A stretch of DNA of 64,000 nucleotides from Molanna angustata (taxonomy: Eukaryota > Arthropoda > Insecta > Trichoptera > Molannidae). The stretch is taken from positions 29,860,132-29,924,131 of the forward strand of contig OY754981.1 of assembly GCA_963576475.1 (NCBI GenBank). The letters run 5' to 3'. A program made the translations under genes and the position numbers. The notes beneath the pieces were generated by a model. That model searched no databases and was not told where the DNA came from. It was given only the letters and a program-made list of their open reading frames with translations. Position 1 is the first letter of the stretch; every line of letters begins with the position of its first letter. Positions 12,060 through 22,874 of the stretch are shown piece by piece.

Positions 12060-12255
12060 TAGCTGACCGCCATGGCACAGTTGGTAAGCCTTAGGCTTCT
12101 GTGCCGGTGTCCATCCCCAGCAGTGGAGAAATTTATTTGAATTCATTTATCAAGCAAATGTTGCTTCTCTGGGCTGGAAATACTGGTTAGTTGGAAGCCA
12201 TATAGCAATGAAATCGCCACTTGCGCAGGGTGCTAGGATGTGATTATTATTAGGT
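12060..12255 (+). mobile_element. tRNA-derived SINE with a LINE-type 3' tail
   Basis: The head GCACAGTTGGTAAGCC resembles a tRNA D-arm (box A). The body ends in GTTGGAAGCCATATAGCAAT, then CGCCACTTGCGCAGG and an ATTATTATT run. The same 3' tail occurs without the head at 26346-26418 and 40742-40834, and in a version joined to reverse-transcriptase coding sequence at 42650-43020. This suggests that the SINE borrows the LINE's 3' end for retrotransposition. Confidence 0.65.
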
Positions 12256-12389
12256 ATTATTGAAATTCAAAAACTCAGTTATAATTTAACAATTTTTCAC
12301 CTAAATTTAATTTTTACTCCTGTTCCTGCATTGAATCAAGGCATAGACCACTCTCTCTAAATAAAAAATATTTGTTTTGTAGATTTTAA

Positions 12390-12830
12390 ATTCTAAGGTA
12401 CAAGATGACAAGGCCCTTGTATATACTGGGTATACGAATGTACATAAATATGCACACCAAGTTAAATATCTTCTAATGAATGAAACACGAAAAAATATTA
12501 TATATCATCTAATCTGTGATAAATAATATTTTTTCGAGAAGATAGGGTAAAATTTAGAGTTTTTTTAAAAAGTAACAATAGTAATTAAAATAGTAAAAAA
12601 ACTCAGCCATAAAAATCTAATTCATACGCCTTGTAGTTTTTTTTAATTAGTCTCAATAATAAAATTAAAAAGGGTTTTACTAAAACTAATTTTACTAGAA
12701 AAGTATTAAACAAATTCAAATTTCAAAAAACTCATGGAATAGAATAAAGACGTTAATATATGTAAACTGTTCGTCATTTCAAAGACGTATCTTTTGACGG
12801 TACTGGGGAAAAGATTTTCAAAATATTATC
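12390..12830 (-). repeat. Dispersed repeat family B, inverted copy
   Basis: Reverse-complement match to 3765-4190, with blocks AAGGCCCTTGTATA, AAACACGAAAAAATATT, GGGTTTTACTAAAAC and AAGACGTATCTTTT. The two copies are about 8.6 kb apart in opposite orientation. Confidence 0.75.
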
Positions 12831-12849
12831 ATAATTATCATTATGGAGT

Positions 12850-12957
12850 TTTATACTACTTATGCTAGGACATTACAGAACTCCATATGATATTTGTATC
12901 CATGATATGGGTAAACATGGAGGGTTTTGATTTCAGCGGTTGACCAGACTTGCCACC
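12850..12957 (+). mobile_element. Foldback MITE family A, right part
   Basis: Contains GAACTCCATATGATA, CCATGATATGGGTAAACATG and the terminus GACCAGACTTGCCACCCTG, matching the right half of the copies at 59840-60028 and 61011-61178. The left terminus is degraded. Confidence 0.65.
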
Positions 12958-14025
12958 CTGAATTAATGTCAACAACGAAAATGAATTAATAATAATGAAA
13001 ACACAAACAAAATTAGTGGTTTGACAACAAGAAGTAGCGATATCTTACCACTCCTTAAAAGGTACTCGTACGTCCTCTAGCAGATGTCAAATGACTCAGA
13101 CCAGACTGACTACCAATTAAGGTCAAATGAAGCGTAACACATGCAGAGGAAAGTGAAATAATTAACGAAATCATGACATATTTCATATTGTAAATAAAAA
13201 CAGAAAATGTGGTAAGGTAATAAAGAATTATTATCATTCGAAGAAATATTTCAGAATTTTTCGATAAATTATATTTCTTTAAAAAAAAACACAAATGTCG
13301 AATAACTCTTGAATAGTGATGAGCGTCTTGCAAGTCTTGCGAAACTTGCAAGGCCAAGACCGCATGCGTCGCTGTAAGACCGTGACCGGGATTTTTAAGA
13401 CCAAGAAGTCCGCTGCCTCGAAAAGTTTTATAAACATTATTTTTACCATCGACACTATAATACAAATTGGTGTTTAATGTGATATTTTATTTAAAATTTG
13501 CAATACCTGCAAGACTTGCATAACCAGACTTGCATAGCAAAGAATATCAATTAAAATTGAAAAAAAAAAACGATTATAATACATTGGTAATCGCAATGAC
13601 TTATGTAGGTAAATGAAATGACATGTAAAGGTAATCGATATAAATGATTATGTTTCTAGGGTAAACAAGCGATTTAAATGTAACGACAGAATTCCTAATA
13701 AACAATGGAAATGATTTTATAAATTACTAAGTAAGTATCGTTTAATAATATAATAATGTCGTTTAATATCTAGTAAGCAATAATAACAGTCATGTCTCTA
13801 CATTCATCAATGTTAAACTCCATATTAAGGCACGGTCCAAATCAATTAGTCTGTAGCGGGGAGTTCCGACATCAAATACCTAATAAACAGCAGACATCAG
13901 TCGCTCTTGGTTGACTGCATTTCAATTGAAGTAAACACATCACACACCAGGGATTGGAAAACTACGATCCGGTGTCTGTATTAATCCGGGCTGTGATGTC
14001 ATATGTGAGGGGATTTATAAAATAA
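12958..14025. other. No gene seen; CTTGCAAG-rich patch at 13320-13530
   Basis: AT-rich. Around 13330-13360 and 13500-13540 the words GCAAGTCTTGC, CTTGCAAGGCC and GCAAGACTTGCAT recur in both orientations. This may mark the two ends of a small decayed inverted-repeat element, but the boundaries are unclear. Confidence 0.4.
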
Positions 14026-14026
14026 A

Positions 14027-14315
14027 GTGTCCTCAGCAATAGTCCCACATGATGGTAGGGTCTGCTTTCTGCATCATACGCTTCCACTGTCCTCGGTTCT
14101 GCGCATCCTCTGGGGTAACTCCATTCCTTCATTCACCCATCCTGCCTCACCACTTCTTTCAATCTGCGCTTTGGTCTCCCTCTGGATCTTAAACCCGCTA
14201 ATTGTTGGGCTATATTCCGTTGATCTTCTACAAACATGTCCGTACCGTATCAATCTGTTTTCTTGGAGCTTATCGTATATATCGCGTATTCCTAGGCTCC
14301 CTCGTGTATGTAGCC
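14027..14315 (-). pseudogene. C-terminal fragment of an RTE-like LINE
   Basis: On the minus strand a frame reads KLQENRLIRYGHVCRRSTEY and later RPKRRLKEVVRQDG after a small frame change. This is the RWYGHV...RR...GRPK.R pattern seen at the C-terminus of many insect LINE reverse transcriptases. Frame breaks and the missing catalytic domain show it is a relic. It abuts the 55-bp tandem array at 14320. Confidence 0.6.
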
Positions 14316-14319
14316 TTGT

Positions 14320-14541
14320 AGCACATCACTAGTACTATAGTGGTATCAATATGAACTGACAACTGAGGTAACAAAGCACATCACTAGTACTATAGTGGTA
14401 TCAATATGAACTGACAACTGAGGTAACAAAGCACATCACTAGTACTATAGTGGTATCAATATGAACTGACAACTGAGGTAACAAAGCACATCACTAGTAC
14501 TATAGTGGTATCAATATGAACTGACAACTGAGGTAACAAAG
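14320..14541. repeat. Tandem array, 55-bp unit, 4 copies
   Basis: Unit contains CACATCACTAGTACTATAGT, GGTATCAATATGAACTGACA and ACTGAGGTAACAAAG. The copies look identical, which implies very recent amplification. Confidence 0.95.
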
Positions 14542-14574
14542 CTAGGGATGGGACAACAAAAATGTAGTTATTTC

Positions 14575-14720
14575 CATACCATCACGCCATTTCCCTATTT
14601 GGTGTAAGCAGAGAGAACCGAACGTCAAACTTCTCTCTTGACACAATTTTTTGCTTCATTCACGTCCATGCATCGTTTCATACACGCTCTTAGGTTATTC
14701 TTACTTCTAACGTCTCCATC
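14575..14720 (+). repeat. Dispersed repeat with CCATCACGCCATTTCCCTAT start
   Basis: Diverged copy of the family at 2195-2320. It includes GCAGAGAGAACCGAACGTCA and CATGCATCGTTTCATACACG. It is most similar in wording to 62490-62640. Confidence 0.65.
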
Positions 14721-15059
14721 TTTCAAAATTCAATTTATGTGATAGTGCCAACTTTTACTTGTTTGACCTCTACATTTCGTTCCTCTTTTATCACTCTTTC
14801 TTTCTATGTGGCCAAACCACTTTTGGGCATTAATTTTCATCTTACTTACGATATCTCTTTCAATCATACATTCTCGTCTTATATCATACGTCGTTTTACA
14901 CTTAGTAATTATTTTCTTATACGGATTAGTTTTTTAATCCTAGTCATCTGTACATATTTTCATTTTCATTTTTCATTTTTCATTTGTTTGGAAACTTAAC
15001 AGCTATACATTTATAATACTTAATTTCAAATGAGAATACAAAATAAATAGCCAATTATA

Positions 15060-15735
15060 AAGTTTCACATATTTAAATTATTATACATTATTAATGTTGG
15101 GTAGTCATTGTAAGATGGTGAGTGTATGTGGGGGAAAGGGAAGGATAATGGATATAGGAAAGCGTTGATAAGGAAGGGATGAATGTTTAAGGAAAGTAGG
15201 TTTGATTTTTAACCAGTAATATTACCAATAACTGCGCGTAATTGGCGTTTCATCGATGTCTGTGTGGAGTTAAATATATCAGGTTGGGGGTCAAGACTAT
15301 TGTAATAATTTAAGCATCTGTTGACATAATTATTCTGTGCGTAATTTGTTCTGCAGTATGGTGTATAGAAAAGGTGATTTTGGCGTGTTGTTTTCATGGG
15401 GCAGTTGAAAGAAATTTTTTGGAGTAGGTAAGAGCTGTCTACAAGGTTATTAAGTATTTTATAAAGCAGATAGACATCGGATATCTTTCTTCTTTTTTCA
15501 AGTGATATAAACCCATGTAATTTTAAAGATTGGTCATAATCATGGCGGTAAATTTTTTTTCTAAAATTAAGCGTTTTAACAAACCTTCTCTGAATCCTCT
15601 CAATTCTATCGATGTGAATATTGTAACTAGGGCTCCATACGGTTGATGCAAACTCCAAATGACTTCTAACGAAGGCATTAAATAGGAGAACTAGCGAGGT
15701 TGTTTCTTTGAAGGATTTGGTTAATACCATCATAA
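15060..15735 (-). pseudogene. 5'-truncated LINE: C-terminal part of a reverse transcriptase
   Basis: A 174-residue minus-strand frame (15733-15209) contains LVLLFNAFVRSHLEFASTVW, then RIERIQRRFVKTL, then LEKRR and YYNSLDPQ. This is the region after the reverse transcriptase core in Jockey-group LINEs (the S.LEY...W.P sequence and the I..IQ..F motif). The catalytic YADD region and everything upstream are absent, as expected for a 5'-truncated insertion. About 150 bp of 3' UTR follows down to 15060. Confidence 0.85.
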
Positions 15736-16324
15736 CTTCGTATCTCAGTTCGAATAAATGTTATCTAAAAAAACATGTAGGTAAATCCTGATTTATCTTT
15801 TGAATTATAACTTATCTACAAAAAATCTCCATGTTTGCTGGTCAGGCATGCGTATAAATTTCGCGATTTGGCCCACACAAAAAAAGGTATCTGACCCCTG
15901 CTGTGCACAACACTACTCATTGGCTATATACTGCAACGGGCGCATATCCATTCACCGTATGGTCTTGTCCAAACACAGAATGTGAGTGTGTGTGAGTAAT
16001 TGTTGAGGAATTTTTATACATCAATAATTGTTGCTTTTAAAAGGCGAAATTGCTTCGACAGCCACTATAGCTGTGTCTTAAATTACTTCGACAACCACTA
16101 TAGCTGTGTCTCAAAAGGGCAATAAATAAAATTGAGTTAACGGTGATTAATGATGAGTAAACGATATCGCGACAGTAAAGCCGATTTTCGGATGTCACAT
16201 ATAAGATACAAATGCAATCAGATTATTATGATGAATGTTCTTACAAAATAAAAATGAACGTACCTACAATAAATTTAAGCTCTAACGAATCGATGCAAAC
16301 AAGTTGTCAGATTCTGGTGACTGT

Positions 16325-16425
16325 ATTCATAGTCTCACAGATTCAAACTGAAAACAATTAAAAGCTGTGTATTCACCGTGAATCGTACCCAGGACAGTTA
16401 GATTGTCTAACAAACTGAGCCACAA
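16325..16425 (-). mobile_element. tRNA-derived SINE, degraded copy
   Basis: Reverse strand of the SINE family at 20066-20278. It contains CTCACAGATTCAAACTGAAA, GTGAATCGTACCCAGGA and AACTGAGCCAC. The 3' half is missing. Confidence 0.65.
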
Positions 16426-16654
16426 ATACCATAAACAGGATAAACTTAATAATGAAATAATTAGTTATGAAATATACCACATCGTCAAACACACATGCAA
16501 ACACACCCTCACCCTTACAAATACACTTAGTTTTTTTGTGAGTGTAGTGCTTCATACTCCTCACTAACCCAACGGGATATAGTGGTGAGTTATGATTTCG
16601 CAAATTATCAACTAGTTTCATGTTGAGATTGTATTCTGAAAGTTTCATCACAAT

Positions 16655-16657
16655 GTA

Positions 16658-16715
<58 letters not shown>

Positions 16716-16752
16716 AGGGTGTGTGTGTGTGCGTGCGTGCGTGTATGTGTTC
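16655..16752. repeat. (TG)n microsatellite
   Basis: Long run of GT dinucleotides with a GAGAGG interruption and a GCGTGCGTGCGTG segment. It produces a spurious open frame of alternating Val and Cys. Confidence 0.98.
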
Positions 16753-16879
16753 TATGTGCTGTGTGCTATGTACGGCGTGTTTATTTTACTTTATTGATTA
16801 TAGACTAAAGTACTCATTCGATTCTTTTCAAATTTTGCAAATATGTATATCTAATACTCGTTTAGACCCCATTAGATTT

Positions 16880-17180
16880 TGGAGGATATCTGAATAGTGC
16901 TTCTCATTTTTTTTAACTGTCAAATGTTTCAAAGTGACCCCAAGGTCAGGAAACTTAAAATTTGAAATTTTTATTTAGAAAAATTGGTAAAAAGGCACAT
17001 CACTTTCATAAAATGGCGTTGAAGAGTTATCAAGTCTTCATATAAATTATTTTGATAAAAAAATAATTTAACAAACTCATTTCACGAAAATGCTGAATAT
17101 TTTCCATACAAAATTAGAATACCTTATAGAATGACTTGTTAGTGAGGAGTTTAGCGTTGGCTACAACCCACTCGTTTTTT
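16880..17180 (+). repeat. Dispersed repeat family D, second copy
   Basis: Matches 6045-6350 in the same orientation and order, including AAAAGGCACATCACTTTCAT and CTACAACCCACTCGTTT. Confidence 0.8.
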
Positions 17181-17829
17181 TTATGTTTTCATACCTCTTT
17201 TATTATAATTACTAAATTTAGTGTGAATTATGTAGCAAAAATATATAGCGTAATTATTGTTAGTATTACCTCAGAACAGGCTTCACCTAGTGAGAGAATA
17301 AAATTCATTGTAATATTTAAGTTTAGTTATATTGTATTAATTTTATGTATTATGTAAATAAACAAACAAAAAAATAAAGATATTGGACAATCCAACTAGA
17401 AACTTAAAGAAATGGGTAGACAGATATTAAAAACAAAGTTGTAAATATTTATTCAACAACTCCAATATAAATGTTAGAAATGAGATAACCCCATGATACC
17501 TATTGTAATTTCACACGCTCCCAACGACTACATAATTGGTTATTTAAGGCAATGAATGATACAACAAACAGACATACAAACACACAAATTAACATTCCAT
17601 TAGGATATAAATAACAAACGTTAATGATAATACGACATATTTGTCGTTTTATCGCTGCAAAAGCTAATTATATTCAGTGGAAACTTAATTATGACAATCA
17701 AACATCATTATCAACTAAATTAATAAAAAAATTAGCCACGAAGGCGACATCTTTGAAACCATAACTTTGACACGTTTTTCAAAACTACATACTATAACCA
17801 TATAACTAACCACACTTATAAAAAGTTTT

Positions 17830-17995
17830 GTCGGCCTTCGTGGTTCAGTTGGTTAAGTATCTGACTGCTGATCCAAGGGTCCCGGGTTCGATTCCCGGTG
17901 CAGACACAGTTTTTAATTGTGATTTCAGTCTGGATTTGTGAGGCGATTAATATCGTAAGTCACCTGAATGTGGCAACTTGTTATTGGGTGCGTAT
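17830..17995 (+). mobile_element. tRNA-derived SINE, best-preserved head
   Basis: The tRNA-like head reads GCCTTCGTGGTTCAGTTGGT (box A) and GGGTTCGATTCCCGGTG (box B, with a T-arm able to pair CCCGGG with its partner), followed by a SINE body (TTTCAGTCTGGATTTGTGAG and GTGGCAACTTGTTATTGGGT). RNA polymerase III transcription from the A and B boxes is the expected mode. No anticodon stem forms properly, so it is not a working tRNA gene. The usual tail (see 20066-20278) is missing and other sequence follows. Confidence 0.85.
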
Positions 17996-18191
17996 TCCAA
18001 CTGTCGATTTGTTCAGGAGAACTTAGTTCTCTTAACATATCGACAATGTATCAAGCCAGAATACGCGAGAATTGTATTTGACTTTTCGTCTTTGTCGGCT
18101 TTTCCAACTTTGAAGTCAAAAAACACCAACTTAGAGGCTTCGCAGCATATATGTTCCATACACGGATTTACTCAGAATTCGGAGTAGAACA

Positions 18192-18192
18192 T

Positions 18193-18229
<37 letters not shown>

Positions 18230-18290
18230 CTGTGTGTGTGTGTGTCTGTGTGTGTGTGTGTATGTCTGTGTGTGTGTGTGTGTGTGTCCC
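18192..18290. repeat. (TG)n and (TCTGTG)n microsatellite
   Basis: Mixed GT and TCTGTG repeats ending in TGTGTCCCCCC. Confidence 0.97.
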
Positions 18291-18849
18291 CCCTTATAAC
18301 TTTTGATCCGCTCAATTTACAGAGCCTAAAATTTCAGAATATATAAACAGTTACAGGCCTACAAAACTTTTATACTCGGAATTTTGAATTTTTGTTTCAG
18401 TCAGGGGTTATCAACTTTTGAATTTTTATTTTATTTTTCCCTATATCTCAGAAACCATAAAAGCTAGAACGCTGAAAATTGGTATAAACATAGACAAATA
18501 CAAAATCTCAAATTAGTTTTTTCAAAAAAATTCCAGGGTTTCTCAAACATTTTTTATTAAGAAAAGTATTTTTTTTATGATAAATTTATGAGTTTAACTG
18601 CCTATATTTCCATTTTTTTTTAAATATCGAAAAAAGCCGAAACACCCCAACTAGATAATTTAATTTTATATAAAAAATATTAACATTGTAGCAGTACATC
18701 TCAAAATTTTTTTAACAATTTTTATAAAAATTGAATTTAGTGACGACATCGCTTCATACAATTTGTATGGTAGTCACCTATACACAATATCAAAGAAGAC
18801 TTAATAGTTTGATACTTCATCTCTAAACATACAATATACATATACCATC
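18291..18849. other. No gene seen; homopolymer-rich, probably TE-derived
   Basis: Phrases such as TATATCTCAGAAACCATAAA and GAACGCTGAAAATTGGTATA resemble stretches found in old non-coding transposable elements, but no family can be named and no frame is open. Confidence 0.4.
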
Positions 18850-19115
18850 ATGCTGTTTTCATATTCCGGGTAGGAAAAAAAGACTGACCTCCATACTATC
18901 CTATCTTGACTACCTAGGTACATGTGTTGTATAGAAAACTAAATATCATAAAATAATAAATAATTTGTATTTATGGGTTTGGTACTTATTCTTCAACTAT
19001 ACATACTATCGCTGTCGACAGTTGGATCTCATGTGTTACATGCAACTAGTAAATAATTATTTGACATAGTACCTGTTAGTTGCCCGAGAAGCTACATTTA
19101 ATAAATAAATAAATG
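18850..19115 (+). mobile_element. SINE/LINE-type repeat ending in the SINE tail
   Basis: Starts ATACCATCATGC and contains GGGTAGGAAAAAAAGACTGA and ACTATCCTATC (compare 2000-2160). It ends with AAATAATTATTTGACATAGT, ACCTGTTAGTTGCCCGAGAA and an AAATAAATAAATG tail. The ending equals the 3' tail of the tRNA-headed SINE at 20066-20278, so two different heads share one 3' end. Confidence 0.65.
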
Positions 19116-19124
19116 AATAAATCG

Positions 19125-19250
19125 TGTTTGAATCAGTCAGCTTTCTTGAGCCAAAGGAACCGGGTTCGAATGCCGGTGGAGACCCAGTTTTTGAGAGTAT
19201 TTATGAGAATTTAAAGTCTCTAGAATGTGGCAACTTGTTGTTGGGTTCGC
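19125..19250 (+). mobile_element. tRNA-derived SINE, degraded copy
   Basis: Contains GAACCGGGTTCGAATGCCGG (box B), TGGAGACCCAGTTTTTGAGA and GAATGTGGCAACTTGTTGTT. Box A and the tail are lost. Confidence 0.7.
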
Positions 19251-20065
19251 CTTGAATTAATATTTGATATTTTACTGTACCTAAGTACATATTTTTAGAA
19301 TAAAAAAAAAACACGCAAAACTAATTAGCTTAAATTATCATTTGATATCGATGAAAATTCGACCTATATTTTGTGTTATGAAGAGGGCACCATATCAAAA
19401 ACTTGAACATGGAATTCATATTATGCACTCTCTACATGAGATCAGTTGAGAAATTCACCTAAAAATATGTTAAATATTGCAAAACAATAACCACCCTGTA
19501 CTGTTCCATAGTAGTGGATAGAAAATATTTCTATACTTAGAGGTCAGTTTAATCTTATGTCAGTCGAAGTTTCTAGACTAAAGTATAATATTCATACTTG
19601 ACACAGTAAATCAACAGATGGCAAACAATTAACGTCCCCGAACTATCTATGTATATAATCTATACAATATGTGATTGATGAGTTATTATAAAGATAGCAA
19701 AAATGTATGTGACAAGAATAATGATAGAATCCAATGAAGCAAATCACTAGATAATAATCACTATTAAGTATTACATTGAAAATATTACCATAGTATCAAG
19801 ATATGACAAGCTACCTATATATAAGAATATATAATAATGGATTAACAAGGGATTAACAGTCGATGATCATCATCTAAGCAAAAAGTTATCAATGCGTAAC
19901 TTTCCACTACATTTTCAAAAAATCCACACAATAATTATTGGAGAAAAAAACTAGGTTTGTATTTTAACGTAATTTTTACGGAAAAGATAAGTTATATTTT
20001 TGACAGGATAACTTCAAACTCATGCTGTAAATATATAGTATGTAGTTTATTCGGTTATTTTATTT

Positions 20066-20278
20066 TATGGAGCCTCTCGGGAAACTAACAGGTACTATGT
20101 CAAATAATTATTTAACACGCACCCAATAACAAGTTGCCACATTCAGGAGAAATACGATATTAATCGACTCACAGATTCAGACTGAAAACACAATTAAAAA
20201 CTGTGTCTCCACCGGGAATCGAACCCAGGACCCTTGGATCAGCAGTCAGATACCTAGCCAACTGAGCCACGAAGGCCG
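20066..20278 (-). mobile_element. tRNA-derived SINE, near full length
   Basis: Reference copy for the family, about 213 bp on the minus strand. The head is GGCCTTCGTGGCTCAGTTGG with box B GGGTTCGATTCCCGGTGGAG. The body holds CTGAATCTGTGAG and GAATGTGGCAACTTGTTATT. The tail is AATAATTATTTGACATAGTA followed by TTAGTTTCCCGAGAGGCTCC. It is similar enough to the 17830 copy to suggest recent activity. Confidence 0.88.
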
Positions 20279-20704
20279 AACTCTTTTCTTTAAAATGTTT
20301 CGAATAACGAATGCCGACCACTATGGTATAGATAGTAAGCCTACATACTAGGGAGGTGAATACATTATTTAAATCTGGAATCAAACGTGAACCGCACTAA
20401 TTAAACAAGAATCAGCATATTTTCACTGTTGGGTTCTAAATTTAAACAGATTACTATAATATAATATATCATAAACTGTATAGGTAAGTTCTAGTTGGTT
20501 GTAATTATCCGTAAGGTATTTTATACTCTTTGGTTGTAATAAACCGCTCTGCCATCACCCATCTAGGTATAATACACATTTTTTTAATATCATGTACAAA
20601 AGATAAATAAATGAGTAACTGCCAAATAATCGTTCAAATGCGCAGTATACGTACTAACAAAAAATACATGTTAGATTCGAACTGGAGTCCAATGAGTTGC
20701 GAGT

Positions 20705-21090
20705 TTAGAGTAAGTTTAGTACTACATCAAAATCATCAAATTACACGAGTTTAGAGTAGGTACTAAATCGAAATCATCAAATTACACGAGTTTATTAGAG
20801 TAGGTACTACATCGAAATCATCAAATTATACGAGTTTAGAGTAGGTACTACATCGAAATCATCAAATTACACGAGTTTATTAGAGTAGGTACTACATCGA
20901 AATCATCAAATTACACGAGTTTATTAGAGTAGGTACTACATCGAAATCATCAAATTATACGAGTTTATTAGAGTAGGTACTACATCGAAATCATCAAATT
21001 ACACAAGTTTATTAGAGTAGGTACTACATCGAAATCATCAAATTACACGAGTTTATTAGAGTAGGTACTACATCGAAATCATCAAATTAC
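20705..21090. repeat. Tandem array, 44-bp unit with shorter variants, about 9 copies
   Basis: Unit contains CGAGTTTATTAGAGTAGGTA and CTACATCGAAATCATCAAAT. Some copies near the left end lack the TATTA segment, giving 38-39 bp units. The last copy breaks into GAAATTCCAG. Confidence 0.93.
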
Positions 21091-21996
21091 GAAATTCCAG
21101 TATTTTGATGTATGTACATCGAAAAACATTTTTTTTATTAAGGTTCAAGAATTCAATGAAATTGGTTGGCATGAAGCACTCTAACTAGGGTGAATTATTG
21201 CCATTATACACAAAAAAACAAGTCCCTCGCCGTGCACCTTTCCGAGAGCTCGAAATGACGTAGGTAATTTTTTTCTAAAATATGGTATGTACCTACTATG
21301 TACCAATTGTAATGAATTATCACAATATTGATTCTTCTGAGCAAAACAACAACCTATTCAACAATGATGTAATATTTTTTACTACGCGTTACGAAAACTT
21401 ATTTAAACTAAATTTAAAATCAAACACTTTCGCGCGAGTTTATTGTGATTGTAGACTATGAAAAAACTTAAAAGTTATACTGTGAAGAAACACTCGTAAA
21501 TTATGAAATCTGGATGTGCTTAACAATGAATCGGAGGAAGTTTTACTAATTCAGCCCTCAACTTATTTTTTACAAAAGTTTCACGAATATAATATGCAGG
21601 TGTTCCATTCCTTGTATGGTATTTTTTGGCCTCTATTTATTACCAACAGGTGTGAGATAAAAAAAACAAAACATTATTATTTCGCTGCACCGGCTGAAAT
21701 ACGAATAAAATTATACCTTTATAGGGGTTTACAGGCAACAAATTTAATAAACTGCCAAAAAATAAATAAACAGGTTAAGTATCATTCATTTTCGTTTTGC
21801 CTATGAGAAATAACGTGTCAAATACCATTATATTATAAATATTGTTTGAGTGAAGATGCTGGGTTTCTTTAAATAGGTCAAAACTTGACCTATCAGAATC
21901 ATCTTATAATTTTGGAAATCGATATTCGTAACAGGTTTGGGGAAAACAAGATGTAATTTATTACCATAGGTCCGATAGAATTAAAAAGAAACTCAC
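21091..21996 (-). other. Chd64: Start of intron 1 of the calponin-family gene
   Basis: Lies directly downstream of the splice donor at 21996 (GTGAGT). No further exon was recognised between here and position 1, so the first intron probably exceeds 21 kb or the next exons fall outside the window. Confidence 0.5.
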
Positions 21997-22050
21997 CTTT
22001 CTCTGTGCCTCGGCGGCAAATCCAGATTTGGTAGCCCTGTTGTTTGCCAT
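21997..22050 (-). CDS. Chd64: Calponin/transgelin family protein (Chd64/myophilin type), first coding exon
   Basis: Eighteen codons, MANNRATKSGFAAEAQRK, end in a strong donor (AAAG followed by GTGAGT) at phase 0. The RATKSGFAAEAQ start is characteristic of insect calponin-family actin-binding proteins (Chd64, myophilin, transgelin), in which a single calponin-homology domain follows and binds actin in muscle and other cells. In Drosophila, Chd64 has also been linked to juvenile hormone response. The ATG is preceded by CACAAA on the minus strand and by a plausible 5' UTR up to about 22150. An alternative frame here opens 67 codons but ignores the splice donor. The CH domain and the rest of the gene are not seen. 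The exact paralogue (Chd64 versus another transgelin) cannot be settled from 18 residues. Confidence 0.72.
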
Positions 22051-22329
22051 TTTGTGGTTTGCGAAGTATATTATTATTCACTGTGATAAAAACAAGAAAC
22101 AACTCAAATGATCACTTCACACGACACAAGAAACACCCAAAAACCGGCACGGAACAAACGCGAATGACATCACTTACAACGTGACAGTTTGGTCGTTGGG
22201 GAGTGTAACCTCTAGCCTTTCCCGCTATTGTTCATTTTGAATCTGAGCATGCGCAGACCTACGTATGTATAAGCCTGACATCTTTTGAGAATTACCAGAG
22301 ATGTTATCGCAAATCAACTCGAACCCGTC
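22051..22329 (-). promoter_or_regulatory. Chd64: Probable 5' UTR and promoter region of the calponin-family gene
   Basis: Less AT-rich than its surroundings, with GGCACGGAACAAACGCGAAT near 22147-22166 and GCATGCGCAGACC near 22248. No TATA box at a convincing distance was identified. The extent is inferred only from the position upstream of the ATG at 22050. Confidence 0.35.
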
Positions 22330-22435
22330 ACGTGGATGCGCAGATCGCATATTTGTGTCTCATTGCTAGGTTAGCATGTGTCCAAACCTTCCCCCTCCAC
22401 GGCGAAAAGGCTGAAGAAGTTTGGTGGCATCTTTA
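22330..22435 (+). repeat. Dispersed repeat family E, copy 1
   Basis: Shares GCGCAGAT, ATTTGTGTC, CCCCCTCCACGGCGAAA and AAGTTTGGTGGCA with 28280-28392 and, on the opposite strand, 32612-32705. About 100 bp with no coding capacity. Confidence 0.6.
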
Positions 22436-22874
22436 CCATAAAACTTTTTTTAACCATTTTTGGTAAATTTCTAAAATAATTTGTCATAGATCATAACATT
22501 CTATCATTTAGTGATTAGGACATGTAAAATATATTTTGTATGTTATTATAATTGATAAAATAATACTTTATATTATTATAAAGTAATCTGTAATCCTATA
22601 TTATTTCAAATACTTACAATCTTAAATGTAATTATTTTATCTGAGATATTCTGTTGTGCGAGTGACACACTAACATGTAGACTAACGTTTGTAAATTTTA
22701 CACTTACCTCCATGATTTTGCAGTTCTTGGGTTTCATCTTCAAACACAATAATGGGTCAGTTTTCCAATCCAATGTCAATACCAATTCAATGTCAATGGG
22801 TTGAAAATATTCTTATTAGAATATATTTTTGCTAACCAGATTATGGAAAATGCCTCACTTTGAATAGTAAAATA

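Noticed and set aside
16620..16808. Open frame of alternating Val-Cys
   Set aside because: Direct translation of the (TG)n microsatellite.
17830..17905. tRNA gene reading of the SINE head
   Set aside because: A and B boxes are present but no proper anticodon stem or acceptor stem forms, and a SINE body follows directly. Other copies show the same head-body structure.
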